From assembly GCA_964583095.1 (NCBI GenBank), contig CAZOVB010000003.1, forward strand, positions 62,001-126,000: DNA of 64,000 bases. Direction: 5' to 3'. Positions 7,772 to 17,193 of the stretch are shown one piece after another. This DNA is from CAZOVB01 sp964583095. GTDB taxonomy: Bacteria; Planctomycetota; Phycisphaerae; SM23-33. A program made the translations under genes and the position numbers. The notes below the pieces were generated by a model. That model was not told where the DNA came from, ran no database searches, and saw only the letters and a program-made list of their open reading frames with translations. How positions within the stretch are numbered: position 1 is the first letter of the stretch; every line of letters begins with the position of its first letter.

Positions 7772-9943
7772 TCAGACCTGTTCCTTGCTGGTCTGGAGAA
7801 TCAGCAGCTGGATACGCTCGCTGGGCAGGTTGGCCGCTCCGAGCGCCTTAGAGGCTGCGTTTCTCAGCTCTCGCGAGGCATTGCCCAGGACAAGATCCAG
7901 GATGGCCTTGGCCTGGTCGTCTTCGAGAAGATTTCCGAACTTCCGAAGCGACGCAGCCAGAGCGTCGAACGCGCTGATGCGGATGCTCTCATCCTCATCG
8001 GAGGCCAGGGCGAGCGACGCCACGGCCCGCTGGGCCTGGCTGGTGTCGATCTGTCCCAAGGCCCGGGCCCCGGCCGTCTTGACCTCGGCCGTGGGGCTTT
8101 TCAGCGCCGATTCCAGGGCGACTACGCTGAGCGACTCATCGTAAATATCCTGCCCACTGCGGGCGACGGTTTCGACCGCGCCGGCGGCGCGGATCGCCCA
8201 GAGATTCGCCTCCAGTTCGTCCATGGGAGGACCGGCCGCGACCTGCATCGCCTGGGAGAGGGCCTCCTGAACGGCCTCTGCGGTAAAGCCAGGCGCCAGG
8301 GAAAGTATTCGCTCCTGGTTCTGGGTCATCCGCCGGACCTTCTGGTTGTCTCCGACCACGATAATCGGGGTCTGAAGCAGCATCGGCTGGTTCGCGGTGC
8401 GCTGGACCAGCGTGTCCAGCGCGTCGGGGTCTTCCACAAGGAAAGCATCGACGCCGCCGACCATGACCGCCTCGGTAATACCGTTCTCGGCATCGGGGGC
8501 CTGGATCGGCGTGTAGCCGGCCTCGCGGAGAGCCGAGGTCAACTCGTTGCCCGCAGAGATCAGCACAGCAGAGGGCTTGCCCGTGCGACGCAGCGCCTGG
8601 TTGAGCACCGGAAGCACGAGCTGATGGCCGTTGTACTTCTCCGTCGGCAGGGCCTGGGCAAGGGAAATCGCGGCCAGGTAACGCACGAGGCGGTCCGGGT
8701 AGGTCAGGGCAGCGACCAGAGGCTGGGCCCCGCCGGGAATCGTAGCCACCAGGCTTTCGGCTCCCTGGGTCTGGGCCAGGCCCTGAATGATCATGAAGGC
8801 CACCTGGGAGTTCTTCTCTTCCAGGACATCGCCCAGGGCCTGCTGGAGATATCGCGGCGAAGTGGCCAGGATGTAGTCCGGGGCGTGAAGGTCCTCGGCG
8901 CCCAGGAGGGGGTCATTGGCCCCGGCGGGCAGTCGGACCTCGCGCCTGGCAAAAGCCTTGATCCACAGGGGAACCGCCGCCGAGAAGTCCGCGTCGTATT
9001 CCAGGGCTTTCCGGGCCATTCTCATCGCGTAGATGTCGGGGAAGATCGCATCGGGCACGGCCACCATCTGAAGCACGGCCTGTCCGGCGTTTGTGTCCCA
9101 GAACCACACGTACCCCGTATCGGGGTTGCGCGGGTCGGGCATCAGCGATTCGTTCTGGTTGTAGTAGTTGCGTCCCCAGTTGAAGAAGACTTCGGCCAGG
9201 GGCTTTTCCAGGGAGGCCTGTCCGGCTACGGTGATCAGCGCCCGCCGGACAGCCTGCTCAACATCCGGGACCAGGTCATCGCGGGTCAAGGCTTCCTTCA
9301 AACGCGGTGCGGCGTGGGGATAGCCGATTTTCCCAAGGGCCGTCGCGACCGCCTTGACAACCTTTTGGTCGCTGCTCTGGAGGGCGACGCTCAGGCCTCG
9401 AACGGCGGGCTTGCCCATCTCGGGCAGCAGCGTGATGATCCGGGATCGAATGACCTCGCTGGTCTGCGGGCTTGAGAGGCGGGCGATGAGCAGAGGCAGA
9501 GCGAACTCCCCGCTTTCGACCAGTCGCGAGGTGGCCAGCTCTGCCCCTTCCAGGGTGCCGCCAAGCATCTCGATCGCGCGGGAAATTTCCTGCGGGTCAC
9601 TGCGTTTGGCCAGGTAGCCCTTCTCGATCAGGGATACCAGTTCGGTCAGGGGTTCTTCCAGACCCGAGAGCCTCATGCCACGATACAACGCTTCGCGCGA
9701 GTCCCGGGTCCCGGTCGAGACATCGTAGATCTGACGAGGCTCGAATCTACCCGAGGTCAGATACCTCGCTTCCGCCAGGGCGGCGGTGTCCTGCGCCAGA
9801 GCGATGTAGTCCAGCAGATCCTGCCAGCTGTCTTCCAGCGACTTGGGCTCTTGCGGATCCTGCCCCCACGCTGCGACGGGTGTCCACGCCGCGATCAGAC
9901 CCAGCCCCACGATAATCAAACAGATGCGATTCTTCCCAAACAT
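7772..9943 (-). CDS. Secreted HEAT-repeat protein with an internal receiver-like domain
   Basis: The 723-residue product starts at the ATG at 9943, which has GGAGAAGG just upstream and opens a signal peptide (MFGKNRICLIIVGLGLIAAW, ending near AWG-Q). Helical HEAT-like repeats are clear at about residues 120-240 (RSRIITLLPEMGKPAVRGL; VVKAVATALGKIGYPHAAPRL) and again at 600-710 (VKTAGARALGQIDTSQAQRA; IRISAFDALAASLRKFG). Between them, at about residues 450-560, is an alpha/beta segment shaped like a CheY fold (AVLISAG, VDAFLVED, TPIIVVGD strands) without the usual acidic pocket or the strand-5 lysine. HEAT arrays normally bind proteins. The function is unknown; scaffolding outside the cytoplasm is an inference. 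Confidence 0.85.
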   Translation of the reverse strand: MFGKNRICLIIVGLGLIAAWTPVAAWGQDPQEPKSLEDSWQDLLDYIALAQDTAALAEARYLTSGRFEPRQIYDVSTGTRDSREALYRGMRLSGLEEPLTELVSLIEKGYLAKRSDPQEISRAIEMLGGTLEGAELATSRLVESGEFALPLLIARLSSPQTSEVIRSRIITLLPEMGKPAVRGLSVALQSSDQKVVKAVATALGKIGYPHAAPRLKEALTRDDLVPDVEQAVRRALITVAGQASLEKPLAEVFFNWGRNYYNQNESLMPDPRNPDTGYVWFWDTNAGQAVLQMVAVPDAIFPDIYAMRMARKALEYDADFSAAVPLWIKAFARREVRLPAGANDPLLGAEDLHAPDYILATSPRYLQQALGDVLEEKNSQVAFMIIQGLAQTQGAESLVATIPGGAQPLVAALTYPDRLVRYLAAISLAQALPTEKYNGHQLVLPVLNQALRRTGKPSAVLISAGNELTSALREAGYTPIQAPDAENGITEAVMVGGVDAFLVEDPDALDTLVQRTANQPMLLQTPIIVVGDNQKVRRMTQNQERILSLAPGFTAEAVQEALSQAMQVAAGPPMDELEANLWAIRAAGAVETVARSGQDIYDESLSVVALESALKSPTAEVKTAGARALGQIDTSQAQRAVASLALASDEDESIRISAFDALAASLRKFGNLLEDDQAKAILDLVLGNASRELRNAASKALGAANLPSERIQLLILQTSKEQV

Positions 9944-9984
9944 GCCTTCTCCAAATGCCAAGCGATGGTGTTGGGTCGGGGCGT

Positions 9985-10013
9985 CGAACCCCGGGTTCGT
10001 GACGATACGTATC
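9985..10013. promoter_or_regulatory. Two adjacent palindromes in the HEAT-gene leader
   Basis: A 15-base palindrome with seven-base arms CGAACCC/GGGTTCG (9985-9999) is followed four bases later by a perfect ten-base palindrome GATACGTATC (10004-10013). Both lie upstream of the HEAT gene start (9943). They could be regulator sites or a leader hairpin. No known regulator matches by eye. Confidence 0.3.
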
Positions 10014-10212
10014 TTGCAATATAAAGAGGTATGATGCCACGGGCGTTCACTCGCTATGTGGCCGCCTGAAGCGATTATAGATGGGCCCCAAGGTGTGTCA
10101 AACAAATTAGATCGCTCGCGGCAGTTGCTCTTGCCCAGCCCGGCCGGATGCCCGAGATGTCCCCCTCCAGCGGGGCCTGAGGGCAACGGCCAGGATTCTC
10201 TTGATCCACTGC

Positions 10213-10242
10213 TGGACGTCGCCGGGCCCCGGGGGCTATAAT
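10213..10242 (+). promoter_or_regulatory. Sigma70-type promoter of the PIN-TRAM gene
   Basis: TGGACG (10213-10218) and a perfect TATAAT (10237-10242) are separated by 18 bases. The start codon follows 51 bases after the -10 box, leaving a leader of about 45 bases with AGGGA inside it. Confidence 0.6.
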
Positions 10243-10293
10243 CGCCCGTCCAAGTTCAAGAACTCTTTTCCTCAGGGACGAAGCGCAAAACCT

Positions 10294-11604
10294 ATGATCC
10301 ATACCATACGAATCCTGTTCCTCATCTGCCTCCTGGCGCTGACGATCAGCTTTGCCACCCAGCAGGAAATGCACCGGTACGGGATGGGCTTCGTCACCGC
10401 GGCCCTGCTTCTGCCGGCCCTGATCGGCCTGGCCGTGGTCCTGGTCGACATTTTCTGGAAGCGAAAGCGCCTCCATCTTGTCGCGGCTGTCTTCTTCGGC
10501 GTGCTGGGCGGGCTGCTTCTGGCCTACGCCCTGTCGCTGATTGTCGATCTGGGAGCGTCGCTGTTTCCCTCGCCGGTCCCGGTGGAACGACCGATGGCCC
10601 CCGTCTCGATTCCGGTGGAAGACAGTCGCCTCCTCGAACGCTTTCCGTTGGCCCCCATTGACGATGCCACAACCGAAGTGGTCGAGACGGAAACACCACA
10701 GGAGTTTGAACTCCGCCAACGTCAGCACCTGCAGGATCTTCGTCAGAAACTCTCGGACGATTACCGCAATGCCATGCAAAGCTACCGGGTCCGGCTGGGA
10801 GAGTACGAGGCGTACACGGCCTATCTTCGGGCCATCCAACTGATCAAACTCGTTCTTGGCGCCTCGGCCGTCTTCCTTTGCGTCACCGTGGTGCTCCAGA
10901 CCAAGGACGATTTCCGATTCGTCATCCCCTATGTGGAATTCTCCCGGAAGACCAAGGGGCCCAGGTCCCTGATCCTGGATACCTCCGTGATCATCGACGG
11001 GAGAATCGCCGACGTAGCCGAAACCGGCATCTTCGAAACCCCCCTGATCGTGCCCCGATTCGTACTGGCCGAGCTCCAGATGATCGCCGACTCCTCCGAC
11101 AAGCTCAAACGCAATCGGGGCCGGAGGGGACTGGATATTCTCAACCGTCTCCAGTCCGGGACCGACGCGGAGATTCAGATTCTCGATCCCCACACGACCG
11201 AGGTGGAAAAAGCCTCCGGCGTCGACGCGAAGCTCGTGGCCCTGGCCGAGCAGATCGACGCACAGATCGTTACCAACGATTACAATCTCAACAAGGTTGC
11301 CCAGCTTCGGGGCGTGCAGGTGATGAACCTCAACGATCTGGCCAATGCCCTCAAACCGGTCTTCCTGCCCGGAGAGCGGATACCCGTTCGGATCATCAAG
11401 CCCGGAGAAGAAGTCGGCCAGGGCATAGGCTACCTCGACGACGGGACCATGGTCGTCGTGGAAGAAGCCCGCCAGGATATCGGCAACCAGGTCGACATTG
11501 TCGTGACCAGTGTGCTTCAGACCTCGGCGGGCAGAATGGTTTTCGGCCGCAAAGCCACAGGCGCCACTGCGGATTCCTCCCCCGGTTCCAGCAGCAGAAG
11601 CTGA
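10294..11604 (+). CDS. Membrane-anchored PIN-TRAM domain protein (YacL-like)
   Basis: The 436-residue protein has an N-terminal region with three to four membrane helices (IHTIRILFLICLLALTISF onward, to about residue 90), a charged coiled segment, another helix near 185-205, a PIN nuclease domain and a C-terminal TRAM domain. The PIN domain begins with LILDTSVIIDGRIADV and carries the further acidic residues of the metal site (VLAELQ, IVTNDYNLN). TRAM is the segment around GEEVGQGIGYLDDGTMVVVE. This is the Bacillus YacL architecture, thought to be a membrane-linked RNase; the in vivo substrate is not established. The ATG at 10294 was chosen because the upstream open frame crosses the -10 box and contains no ribosome site. 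A kinase-like gene follows 94 bases downstream. Confidence 0.9.
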   Translation: MIHTIRILFLICLLALTISFATQQEMHRYGMGFVTAALLLPALIGLAVVLVDIFWKRKRLHLVAAVFFGVLGGLLLAYALSLIVDLGASLFPSPVPVERPMAPVSIPVEDSRLLERFPLAPIDDATTEVVETETPQEFELRQRQHLQDLRQKLSDDYRNAMQSYRVRLGEYEAYTAYLRAIQLIKLVLGASAVFLCVTVVLQTKDDFRFVIPYVEFSRKTKGPRSLILDTSVIIDGRIADVAETGIFETPLIVPRFVLAELQMIADSSDKLKRNRGRRGLDILNRLQSGTDAEIQILDPHTTEVEKASGVDAKLVALAEQIDAQIVTNDYNLNKVAQLRGVQVMNLNDLANALKPVFLPGERIPVRIIKPGEEVGQGIGYLDDGTMVVVEEARQDIGNQVDIVVTSVLQTSAGRMVFGRKATGATADSSPGSSSRS

Positions 11605-11698
11605 GAGATCGCTTTGTGCCATTGCGACCATTGGAAAGCCCTGCCCAAACCGATTACAATGGCAACAGGTCACCGGCGCCAGGACAAGGAGTAAACTG

Positions 11699-12382
11699 AT
11701 GGCCAAGGTATCCCTTGCGGAACACATGCACGAAGAACCTTCCGACGGGCAGTTGGACGCCAGGAACGTCGGGCCTTACATTACCATTTCCCGCGCGTTC
11801 GGATGCTGGGGGTTCTCACTTGGCCTGTTGCTCCTGGATATCCTCAACGAAGAGACCACCGGGGAAAAAGCCTGGAAGATCTACCACAAGGAGATCCTGG
11901 ACAAACTCGCCGAGGATACCAACATGGCCCGGGAGTTGATCGAAAGCCAGAGACGCCGCAAACCCCGGGCAATCGTGGATTTCTTTCGGAGCCTTTCAGG
12001 AGAGAAGGTCCCCTCCGGCTACGAGATCCGCAACCGGATCACCAATATCATCCGGGGAATCGCCATCGAGGGCTACGCGATCGTGGTAGGCCAGGGCGGC
12101 GCGGGGGCCACGCACGACCTGGGCAAGGGGTTGAGCATTCGACTAGAGGCCCCCGAGGACTGGCGTGTCAAGCAGATCGCATTCCGTGAGGGACTCAGCG
12201 AAACCGAAGCGAAACTGCGCGTCCGGGCCAAGGAGCGCGAGCGGGAGTACATCCGGAAGATCTACGAGACCCGCTTTCCCCGCAAGCCGGCGTTTCACCT
12301 GGTCTACGACTGCTCGATCTTCACCCTGGCCCAGATCGCCCAGCACGTTGTCCAGGCCATGCGGCTCAAAAGCTTCCTCTGA
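11699..12382 (+). CDS. Cytidylate kinase-like family protein with a degenerate P-loop
   Basis: The 227-residue product begins at an ATG with AAGGAG six bases upstream. The pattern YITISRAFG, a lid-like arginine-rich helix near residue 170 (AKEREREYIRKIYETRF) and a late FHLVYDCSIF strand match the cytidylate kinase-like family (Cytidylate_kin2). In active members the first strand leads into a glycine-rich loop with a lysine or arginine (GSGGR-like). Here it reads AFGCWGFSLG, with neither. It may therefore bind nucleotide poorly or act as a pseudokinase; this is inference from one motif. It follows the PIN-TRAM gene on the same strand. Confidence 0.7.
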   Translation: MAKVSLAEHMHEEPSDGQLDARNVGPYITISRAFGCWGFSLGLLLLDILNEETTGEKAWKIYHKEILDKLAEDTNMARELIESQRRRKPRAIVDFFRSLSGEKVPSGYEIRNRITNIIRGIAIEGYAIVVGQGGAGATHDLGKGLSIRLEAPEDWRVKQIAFREGLSETEAKLRVRAKEREREYIRKIYETRFPRKPAFHLVYDCSIFTLAQIAQHVVQAMRLKSFL

Positions 12383-12708
12383 TCGCATCGGGAGGCGGCG
12401 CGGATGGGTCATCCAAATCCGGAATTTGCAGACTTATATGAAATTTTCCTCCCCTGGTGCCGAATTGAGACTGACCGGCCGGGCCGCTTGAGGCTTGTAT
12501 CCAGCGGTCTATTCGGTTTCCATCAGGATCGGTGATTCGCGGTTTCAACCCCGGAAGCATTACAAAACGCTTGACTCACCCCGGGTCGATCCTAAAGATA
12601 GTGGACCCACCGCGCTGGGAAGCGCTCGAATCCGCAAGAACTTGCCTGATTCCTTACCTTACGAAACCACCGGGCAAAGACGAGCCCACAGCAGCCAGGA
12701 GCCTTGTC
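12383..12708 (+). promoter_or_regulatory. Intergenic region with the V-ATPase operon promoter
   Basis: This 326-base gap precedes the ATPase operon. TTGACT (12571-12576) and TAAAGA (12593-12598) are spaced by 16 bases and read toward ntpE, which would give a leader of about 105 bases. I see no riboswitch-like fold, small gene or strong terminator in the rest of the gap. Confidence 0.45.
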
Positions 12709-13314
12709 ATGGCCGATACTATTGAATCGTTTGTCGCCAAGCTTCAGACCGAAGGCGTCGAAGCCGGCAAAAAGAAGGCCCAGCAGCTTCAGGACGAAGC
12801 CGGCCGCAATGCCCGCCAGATCGAGGCCGAAGCAAAGGCCCGCGCCGAAAAAATCATTGCCGACGCCAAGGCCGAAGCGGAAAACAACCTCGCCCGTGGG
12901 CGGACCGAACTGCAACTGGCCGCGAGGGATACCGCCCTCCAACTGCGCGAGACCCTCACCAGCGCCCTGAGTAGGGTGCTTTCGAGCCAGACGCGCGAGC
13001 AGCTTTCCGACAGCGAATTCATCAAGACCGTCCTGGTCGAGGTCGTCCGGGCCTACGCCCAGAGCGACGCAGCCGGGAAGAAGATCGAGGTCAACCTGAC
13101 CCCGGAAATGAAAGACAAGCTCTCCGACTGGGCCCAGGGGGAGCTTTCGGAAGTGGATCTCAAGGGCACGCTCCAGCAGGCGGGCTTCGAATACACCGCC
13201 ACCGGGGCCACTGTGGAAGTCACGGTCGATTCGGTCGTCGAGTCCCTCTCTTCCCTGGTCAGCCCCAAGCTTCGCAAAGTCCTCGAAGAGGCCATGGCCA
13301 AGGAAAGCGAATAG
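12709..13314 (+). CDS. ntpE: V-type ATPase subunit E (peripheral stalk)
   Basis: The 201-residue protein starts at an ATG with AGGAG seven bases upstream. Its N-terminal half is a long charged coiled coil (AGKKKAQQLQDEAGRNARQI, alanine/glutamate/lysine rich). The C-terminal half is a globular alpha/beta domain ending KLRKVLEEAMAKESE. This is the layout of the E stator subunit linking the catalytic head to subunit I. It opens the seven-gene ATPase operon, six bases before the DUF2764 gene. No separate G/H stalk partner gene is visible in the operon. Confidence 0.85.
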   Translation: MADTIESFVAKLQTEGVEAGKKKAQQLQDEAGRNARQIEAEAKARAEKIIADAKAEAENNLARGRTELQLAARDTALQLRETLTSALSRVLSSQTREQLSDSEFIKTVLVEVVRAYAQSDAAGKKIEVNLTPEMKDKLSDWAQGELSEVDLKGTLQQAGFEYTATGATVEVTVDSVVESLSSLVSPKLRKVLEEAMAKESE

Positions 13315-13320
13315 CCCCGC

Positions 13321-14022
13321 ATGTCCGGCGAGAACTACTATCTGATCACCGCCCTGGATGATCTGGGCGAACTGGGCAGCCCCCCGCCGCTCGAGCCGGA
13401 AGGCTTCCTGGAGCATATCGCGCCCAACGCCCGGGCTGCCAGGCTGGTCCGCGCCGTCTTCCTCGGCGACGACCTGCTCCAGCGAGAGGCGCTCCAGGCC
13501 GGGGAAATCGAAAAACCCAGCCCCATCGTTCTCTCCCCTGAGCAGATGAACGAGGAAACCCCCCTGCCGGACTTCCTCACCGCCCCGAGGCCCGAAAGCC
13601 ACCTGAAGGTCCCGGCCGATGCGCTCTGGGCCAATTACTTCCAGCACGTTGCGCAAGTCGCCGATGATCTCAAGAGCGATCTGCTCGCCCAGTGGGTGGG
13701 TTTCGAGGTCGCCCTGCGAAACGCCCTGGTCGAAGCCCGATCGGCCGCTCTGGGGCTGGAAGCCTCGGACTACATCGTCGCGCCGGAGCTGGAAGCCCCT
13801 GCGGCCGAACGGTCGGCCATTCTCAGCGAATGGTCTGCAGCCGATACCCCGCTGGTCGCCCTGCGCGTCCTGGACCGTGCCCGCTGGTCCTGGATTCAGC
13901 GCCATACCCCGACATTCTCGTTTGGCGATGACGAACTCATCGCCTATGCCATCCAATTGATGCTGCTGCGGCGATGGCACCGAATGAATCAGCAAGAGCA
14001 GCAGCACAGTCAGCCTACCTGA
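13321..14022 (+). CDS. DUF2764 protein, V-ATPase operon subunit (C-like position)
   Basis: The 233-residue protein begins MSGENYYLITALDDLGELG and is mostly helical, ending in an arginine-rich helix. It matches the DUF2764 family, known from V-type ATPase operons of Bacteroidetes, Chlamydiae, spirochaetes and relatives. There it takes the place of the canonical C subunit, which caps the rotor between the central stalk and the K ring. The gene lies between E and A, six bases after E. The structural role as a C-subunit counterpart is inference from position and size. Confidence 0.8.
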   Translation: MSGENYYLITALDDLGELGSPPPLEPEGFLEHIAPNARAARLVRAVFLGDDLLQREALQAGEIEKPSPIVLSPEQMNEETPLPDFLTAPRPESHLKVPADALWANYFQHVAQVADDLKSDLLAQWVGFEVALRNALVEARSAALGLEASDYIVAPELEAPAAERSAILSEWSAADTPLVALRVLDRARWSWIQRHTPTFSFGDDELIAYAIQLMLLRRWHRMNQQEQQHSQPT

Positions 14023-14062
14023 CTTCCACGACCCCGCCCGAAGGTAAATAAGGAAACAGGCC

Positions 14063-15790
14063 GTGATCGGAAAAATCGTATCGGTGTTCGGAAACATGGT
14101 CATCGCCGAGACCGAGGATCGCGTCGTACAGAACTCGATCGGCTATTGCTGTCGAGAAGACGGCGCGAAGCTCCTGAGCGAAGTGATCCGCGTCCGTGGC
14201 AATCTCGCAGACCTCCAGGTCTTCGAGGAAACCGGCGGACTCAAGATCGGCGACACCGTCGAACTGGAAGAGAAGATGCTCTCGGTGACCCTCGGACCGG
14301 GCCTGCTGGGACAGATCTTCGACGGACTGCAGAACCCCCTGCCCCGACTGGCCGAGGAAGCCGGCTTCTTCCTCAAGCCCGGCATGTACATCGAGGGGCT
14401 CCAGACCGACATCCAGTGGGATTTCACCCCCAAGCTCTCCCAGGGAGATCCTGTCGAGGCCGCCACCACCCTTGGCACCGTGCCCGAGGGAATCTTCGAG
14501 CACGAGATCATGGCCCCGTTCGACCTGAAGGGCCAGTGGAAGATCCAGTCGATTGCCGAGGCCGGCTCGTACAGCGTCGATCAGGAAATCGCCGTCATCG
14601 CCGACGCCGAGGGCAACACCCGCAGCGTCACGATGCAGCAGGACTGGCCGGTAAAGGTGCCCCTTTCGGTCTGCAAGCGACGCCTGATGCCCACCGAACC
14701 GCTGTGCACCCGCGTACGGATCATCGATTCGATGTTCCCCATCGTTCGCGGCGGGACCTACTGCATCCCGGGTCCCTTCGGTGCGGGCAAGACGGTCCTG
14801 CAGCAGATTACCTCCCGCCATGCGGAGGTCGATGTCGTCATTATCGCCGCCTGCGGCGAGCGGGCCGGCGAAGTTGTCGAAACCATCCGGGAATTCCCCG
14901 AACTGACCGACCCGCGGACCGGCAAGAGCCTCATGGAACGTACGGTCATCATCTGCAACACCTCCGCGATGCCCGTAGCCGCCCGCGAAGCCTCGGTCTA
15001 CACCGCCGTGACGCTGGCCGAATACTACCGCCAGATGGGCCTGGACGTGCTTCTCCTGGCCGACTCGACCAGCCGCTGGGCCCAGGCCATGCGTGAAGTC
15101 TCGGGCCGACTGGAAGAGATCCCCGGCGAAGAGGCGTTCCCGGCCTACCTGGAAAGCCGCATCGCCGGCTTCTACGAACGGGCCGGCGCGGTGGAACTCA
15201 ACGACGGGCGCATCGCCTCGGTGACCATCGGCGGCACGGTCAGCCCTGCCGGGGGAAACTTCGAAGAACCCGTCACCCAGGGCACGCTCAAGGTTGTCGG
15301 GGCCTTCCACGGCCTGAGCCGGGCACGCAGTGACGCCCGTCGGTATCCGGCCATCGATCCGCTGGATTCCTGGAGCAAGTACAAGGGCATCATCGATCCC
15401 GACGCGGTCGACCGCGCCCGGGCCATCCTCCGCCAAGGCAATGAAGTCCGCCAGATGATGACCGTCGTCGGTGAAGAAGGCACGCCCATCGAGGACTTCA
15501 CCGTGATGCTCAAGGCCGACTTCTTCGACAACGTCTATCTCCAGCAGAACGCGTTTGACGAGGTCGACGGCGCGACGCCCTCGGATCGCCAGGTCGCGGT
15601 CTTCGCCAAGGTGATGGAAGTCCTCGATGCCGACTTCGACTTCCAAAGCCGTGAAGTCGCCCGCGAAACCATGTTCAAAATCCAGGACCTCTACCGGAAC
15701 TGGAACTACGCCCCCACCGACAGCGAGGAATACCAGAACATCCTGTCGGAAATCGACCAGATGCTCGCAACAAAGGGTCGCCAGTCATGA
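14063..15790 (+). CDS. ntpA: V-type ATPase catalytic subunit A
   Basis: The 575-residue catalytic subunit carries the Walker A loop GPFGAGKTVLQQ, the A-subunit insertion region (about residues 110-190), the conserved PVAAREASVYTAVTLAEYYR and LADSTSRWAQAMREVSGRL stretches, and a typical A-type length. It starts at a GTG, with AAGGAAA some nine bases upstream. It hydrolyses or makes ATP at the A/B interfaces of the cytoplasmic head. Its last four bases overlap the subunit B start (ATGA), so the two are translationally coupled, which would favour the 3:3 complex. Confidence 0.98.
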   Translation: MIGKIVSVFGNMVIAETEDRVVQNSIGYCCREDGAKLLSEVIRVRGNLADLQVFEETGGLKIGDTVELEEKMLSVTLGPGLLGQIFDGLQNPLPRLAEEAGFFLKPGMYIEGLQTDIQWDFTPKLSQGDPVEAATTLGTVPEGIFEHEIMAPFDLKGQWKIQSIAEAGSYSVDQEIAVIADAEGNTRSVTMQQDWPVKVPLSVCKRRLMPTEPLCTRVRIIDSMFPIVRGGTYCIPGPFGAGKTVLQQITSRHAEVDVVIIAACGERAGEVVETIREFPELTDPRTGKSLMERTVIICNTSAMPVAAREASVYTAVTLAEYYRQMGLDVLLLADSTSRWAQAMREVSGRLEEIPGEEAFPAYLESRIAGFYERAGAVELNDGRIASVTIGGTVSPAGGNFEEPVTQGTLKVVGAFHGLSRARSDARRYPAIDPLDSWSKYKGIIDPDAVDRARAILRQGNEVRQMMTVVGEEGTPIEDFTVMLKADFFDNVYLQQNAFDEVDGATPSDRQVAVFAKVMEVLDADFDFQSREVARETMFKIQDLYRNWNYAPTDSEEYQNILSEIDQMLATKGRQS

Positions 15791-17157
15791 GAAAGTATTA
15801 CGACGAAATCGTCCGCATCGCCGGCAACGTTGTTACCGTCAAGGCCACCGGCGTCGGATTCGACGAGCTGGCCGTCATCACCACCAGCAAGGGTCCCTCC
15901 CTGGCCCAGGTCATCCGCCTCAACCGCGACGAAGTCTCCCTGCAGATCTTCGCCGGAACCCAGGGCGCCAGCACGGGCGACCGCGTCCGCTTCCTGGGCC
16001 ATCCCATGAACGTCCCCTTCAGCGACGACCTGATGGGCCGCGTCTTCGACGGCTCGGGACGACCCCGCGACGACCGCCCGGAAGTCGAGGCCGAAACCGT
16101 CCCGATCGGGGCCGCACCGGTCAACCCCGTCAAGCGTCGTATGCCCGACCATATGATCGAAACCGGCATTCCGATGATCGACATCTTCAACTCCCTGGTT
16201 GAAAGCCAGAAGCTGCCGATCTTCTCCGTCGCCGGTGAGCCCTACAACGAACTGCTGGCCCGCGTGGGTCTCCAGGCCGACGCCGACGTGATCATCCTGG
16301 GCGGCATGGGCCTGCGACACGACGACTACCTGACCTTCCGCAACACCTTCGAGGAAGGCGGCGTGCTGGGCCGGACCATCATGTTCATCCACACCGCGGC
16401 CGATCCGGTCGTCGAAGCCCTGCTCGTGCCGGACATGTGCCTGGCCGTCGGCGAAGCCTTCGCCCTCCAGGGCAAGCGCGTCCTGGTCCTTTTGACCGAC
16501 ATGACATCGTTCGCCGATTCGCTCAAGGAAATCGCCATCACCATGGAACAGATCCCCTCCAACCGAGGCTACCCGGGGGACCTGTACTCGCAGATGGCCC
16601 GGCGGTACGAAAAGGCCGTCGATTTCGACGGGGCCGGCTCGATGACCGTCCTGGCCTGTGTGACCATGCCCGGCGACGACGTTACCCACCCGGTCCCGGA
16701 CAATACCGGCTACATCACCGAGGGACAGTTCTACCTCCGCAACGGGCGAATCGAACCGTTCGGCTCGCTCTCGCGACTCAAACAGCAGGTCAACGGCGAT
16801 ACCCGAGACGACCACCGGGCGATCATGGATGGCTGCATTCAGCTCTACGCGACCTGCCGCGAGTCCCGCGAGAAGCGACAGATGGGCTTCGAGATGTCCG
16901 CCTGGGACCAGAAGCTCCTTCGCTACGGCGAACTCTTCGAGAGCCAGATCATGGACCTCCAGGTGAATATCCCGCTGTTCGAGGCGCTGGACCGCTGCTG
17001 GAACATCCTGGCCGAGTGCTTTACCCCCGAGGAAACCGGCATCCGCCGCAGCCTGATCGAAGCCCACTGGCCCAAGGATCTCTCGGGCGCCTCCGAGGAG
17101 GAACCCCAGGAAGAAGCCCAGGCCCCGGACGAAGAAGAAACCGCCGCGACCGCGTAA
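15787..17157 (+). CDS. ntpB: V-type ATPase regulatory subunit B
   Basis: The 456-residue B subunit alternates with A in the head and carries the non-catalytic nucleotide interface. It shows VETGIPMIDIFNSLVESQKL, the degenerate loop FSVAGEPYNELLARV in place of a Walker A, VLVLLTDMTSFADSLKEI and NRGYPGDLYSQMARRYEKA, all diagnostic of B subunits. The final ~25 residues are acidic and alanine/proline rich. It overlaps ntpA by four bases and precedes ntpD by 36. Confidence 0.98.
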   Translation: MRKYYDEIVRIAGNVVTVKATGVGFDELAVITTSKGPSLAQVIRLNRDEVSLQIFAGTQGASTGDRVRFLGHPMNVPFSDDLMGRVFDGSGRPRDDRPEVEAETVPIGAAPVNPVKRRMPDHMIETGIPMIDIFNSLVESQKLPIFSVAGEPYNELLARVGLQADADVIILGGMGLRHDDYLTFRNTFEEGGVLGRTIMFIHTAADPVVEALLVPDMCLAVGEAFALQGKRVLVLLTDMTSFADSLKEIAITMEQIPSNRGYPGDLYSQMARRYEKAVDFDGAGSMTVLACVTMPGDDVTHPVPDNTGYITEGQFYLRNGRIEPFGSLSRLKQQVNGDTRDDHRAIMDGCIQLYATCRESREKRQMGFEMSAWDQKLLRYGELFESQIMDLQVNIPLFEALDRCWNILAECFTPEETGIRRSLIEAHWPKDLSGASEEEPQEEAQAPDEEETAATA

Positions 17158-17193
17158 TCCAGCTCGCCTGAGACGAGCGAATTTCCATAAACC

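Noticed and set aside
9966..9993. On the minus strand a T-arm-like sequence (CGGGG-TTCGACG-CCCCG) followed by seven bases and ACCA, like the 3' end of a tRNA or tmRNA.
   Set aside because: No complementary acceptor 5' strand, D-arm or anticodon arm lies in the ~80 bases upstream, and the tmRNA option would run into the PIN-TRAM gene. It may be a tRNA relic or chance within the palindrome at 9985-9999.
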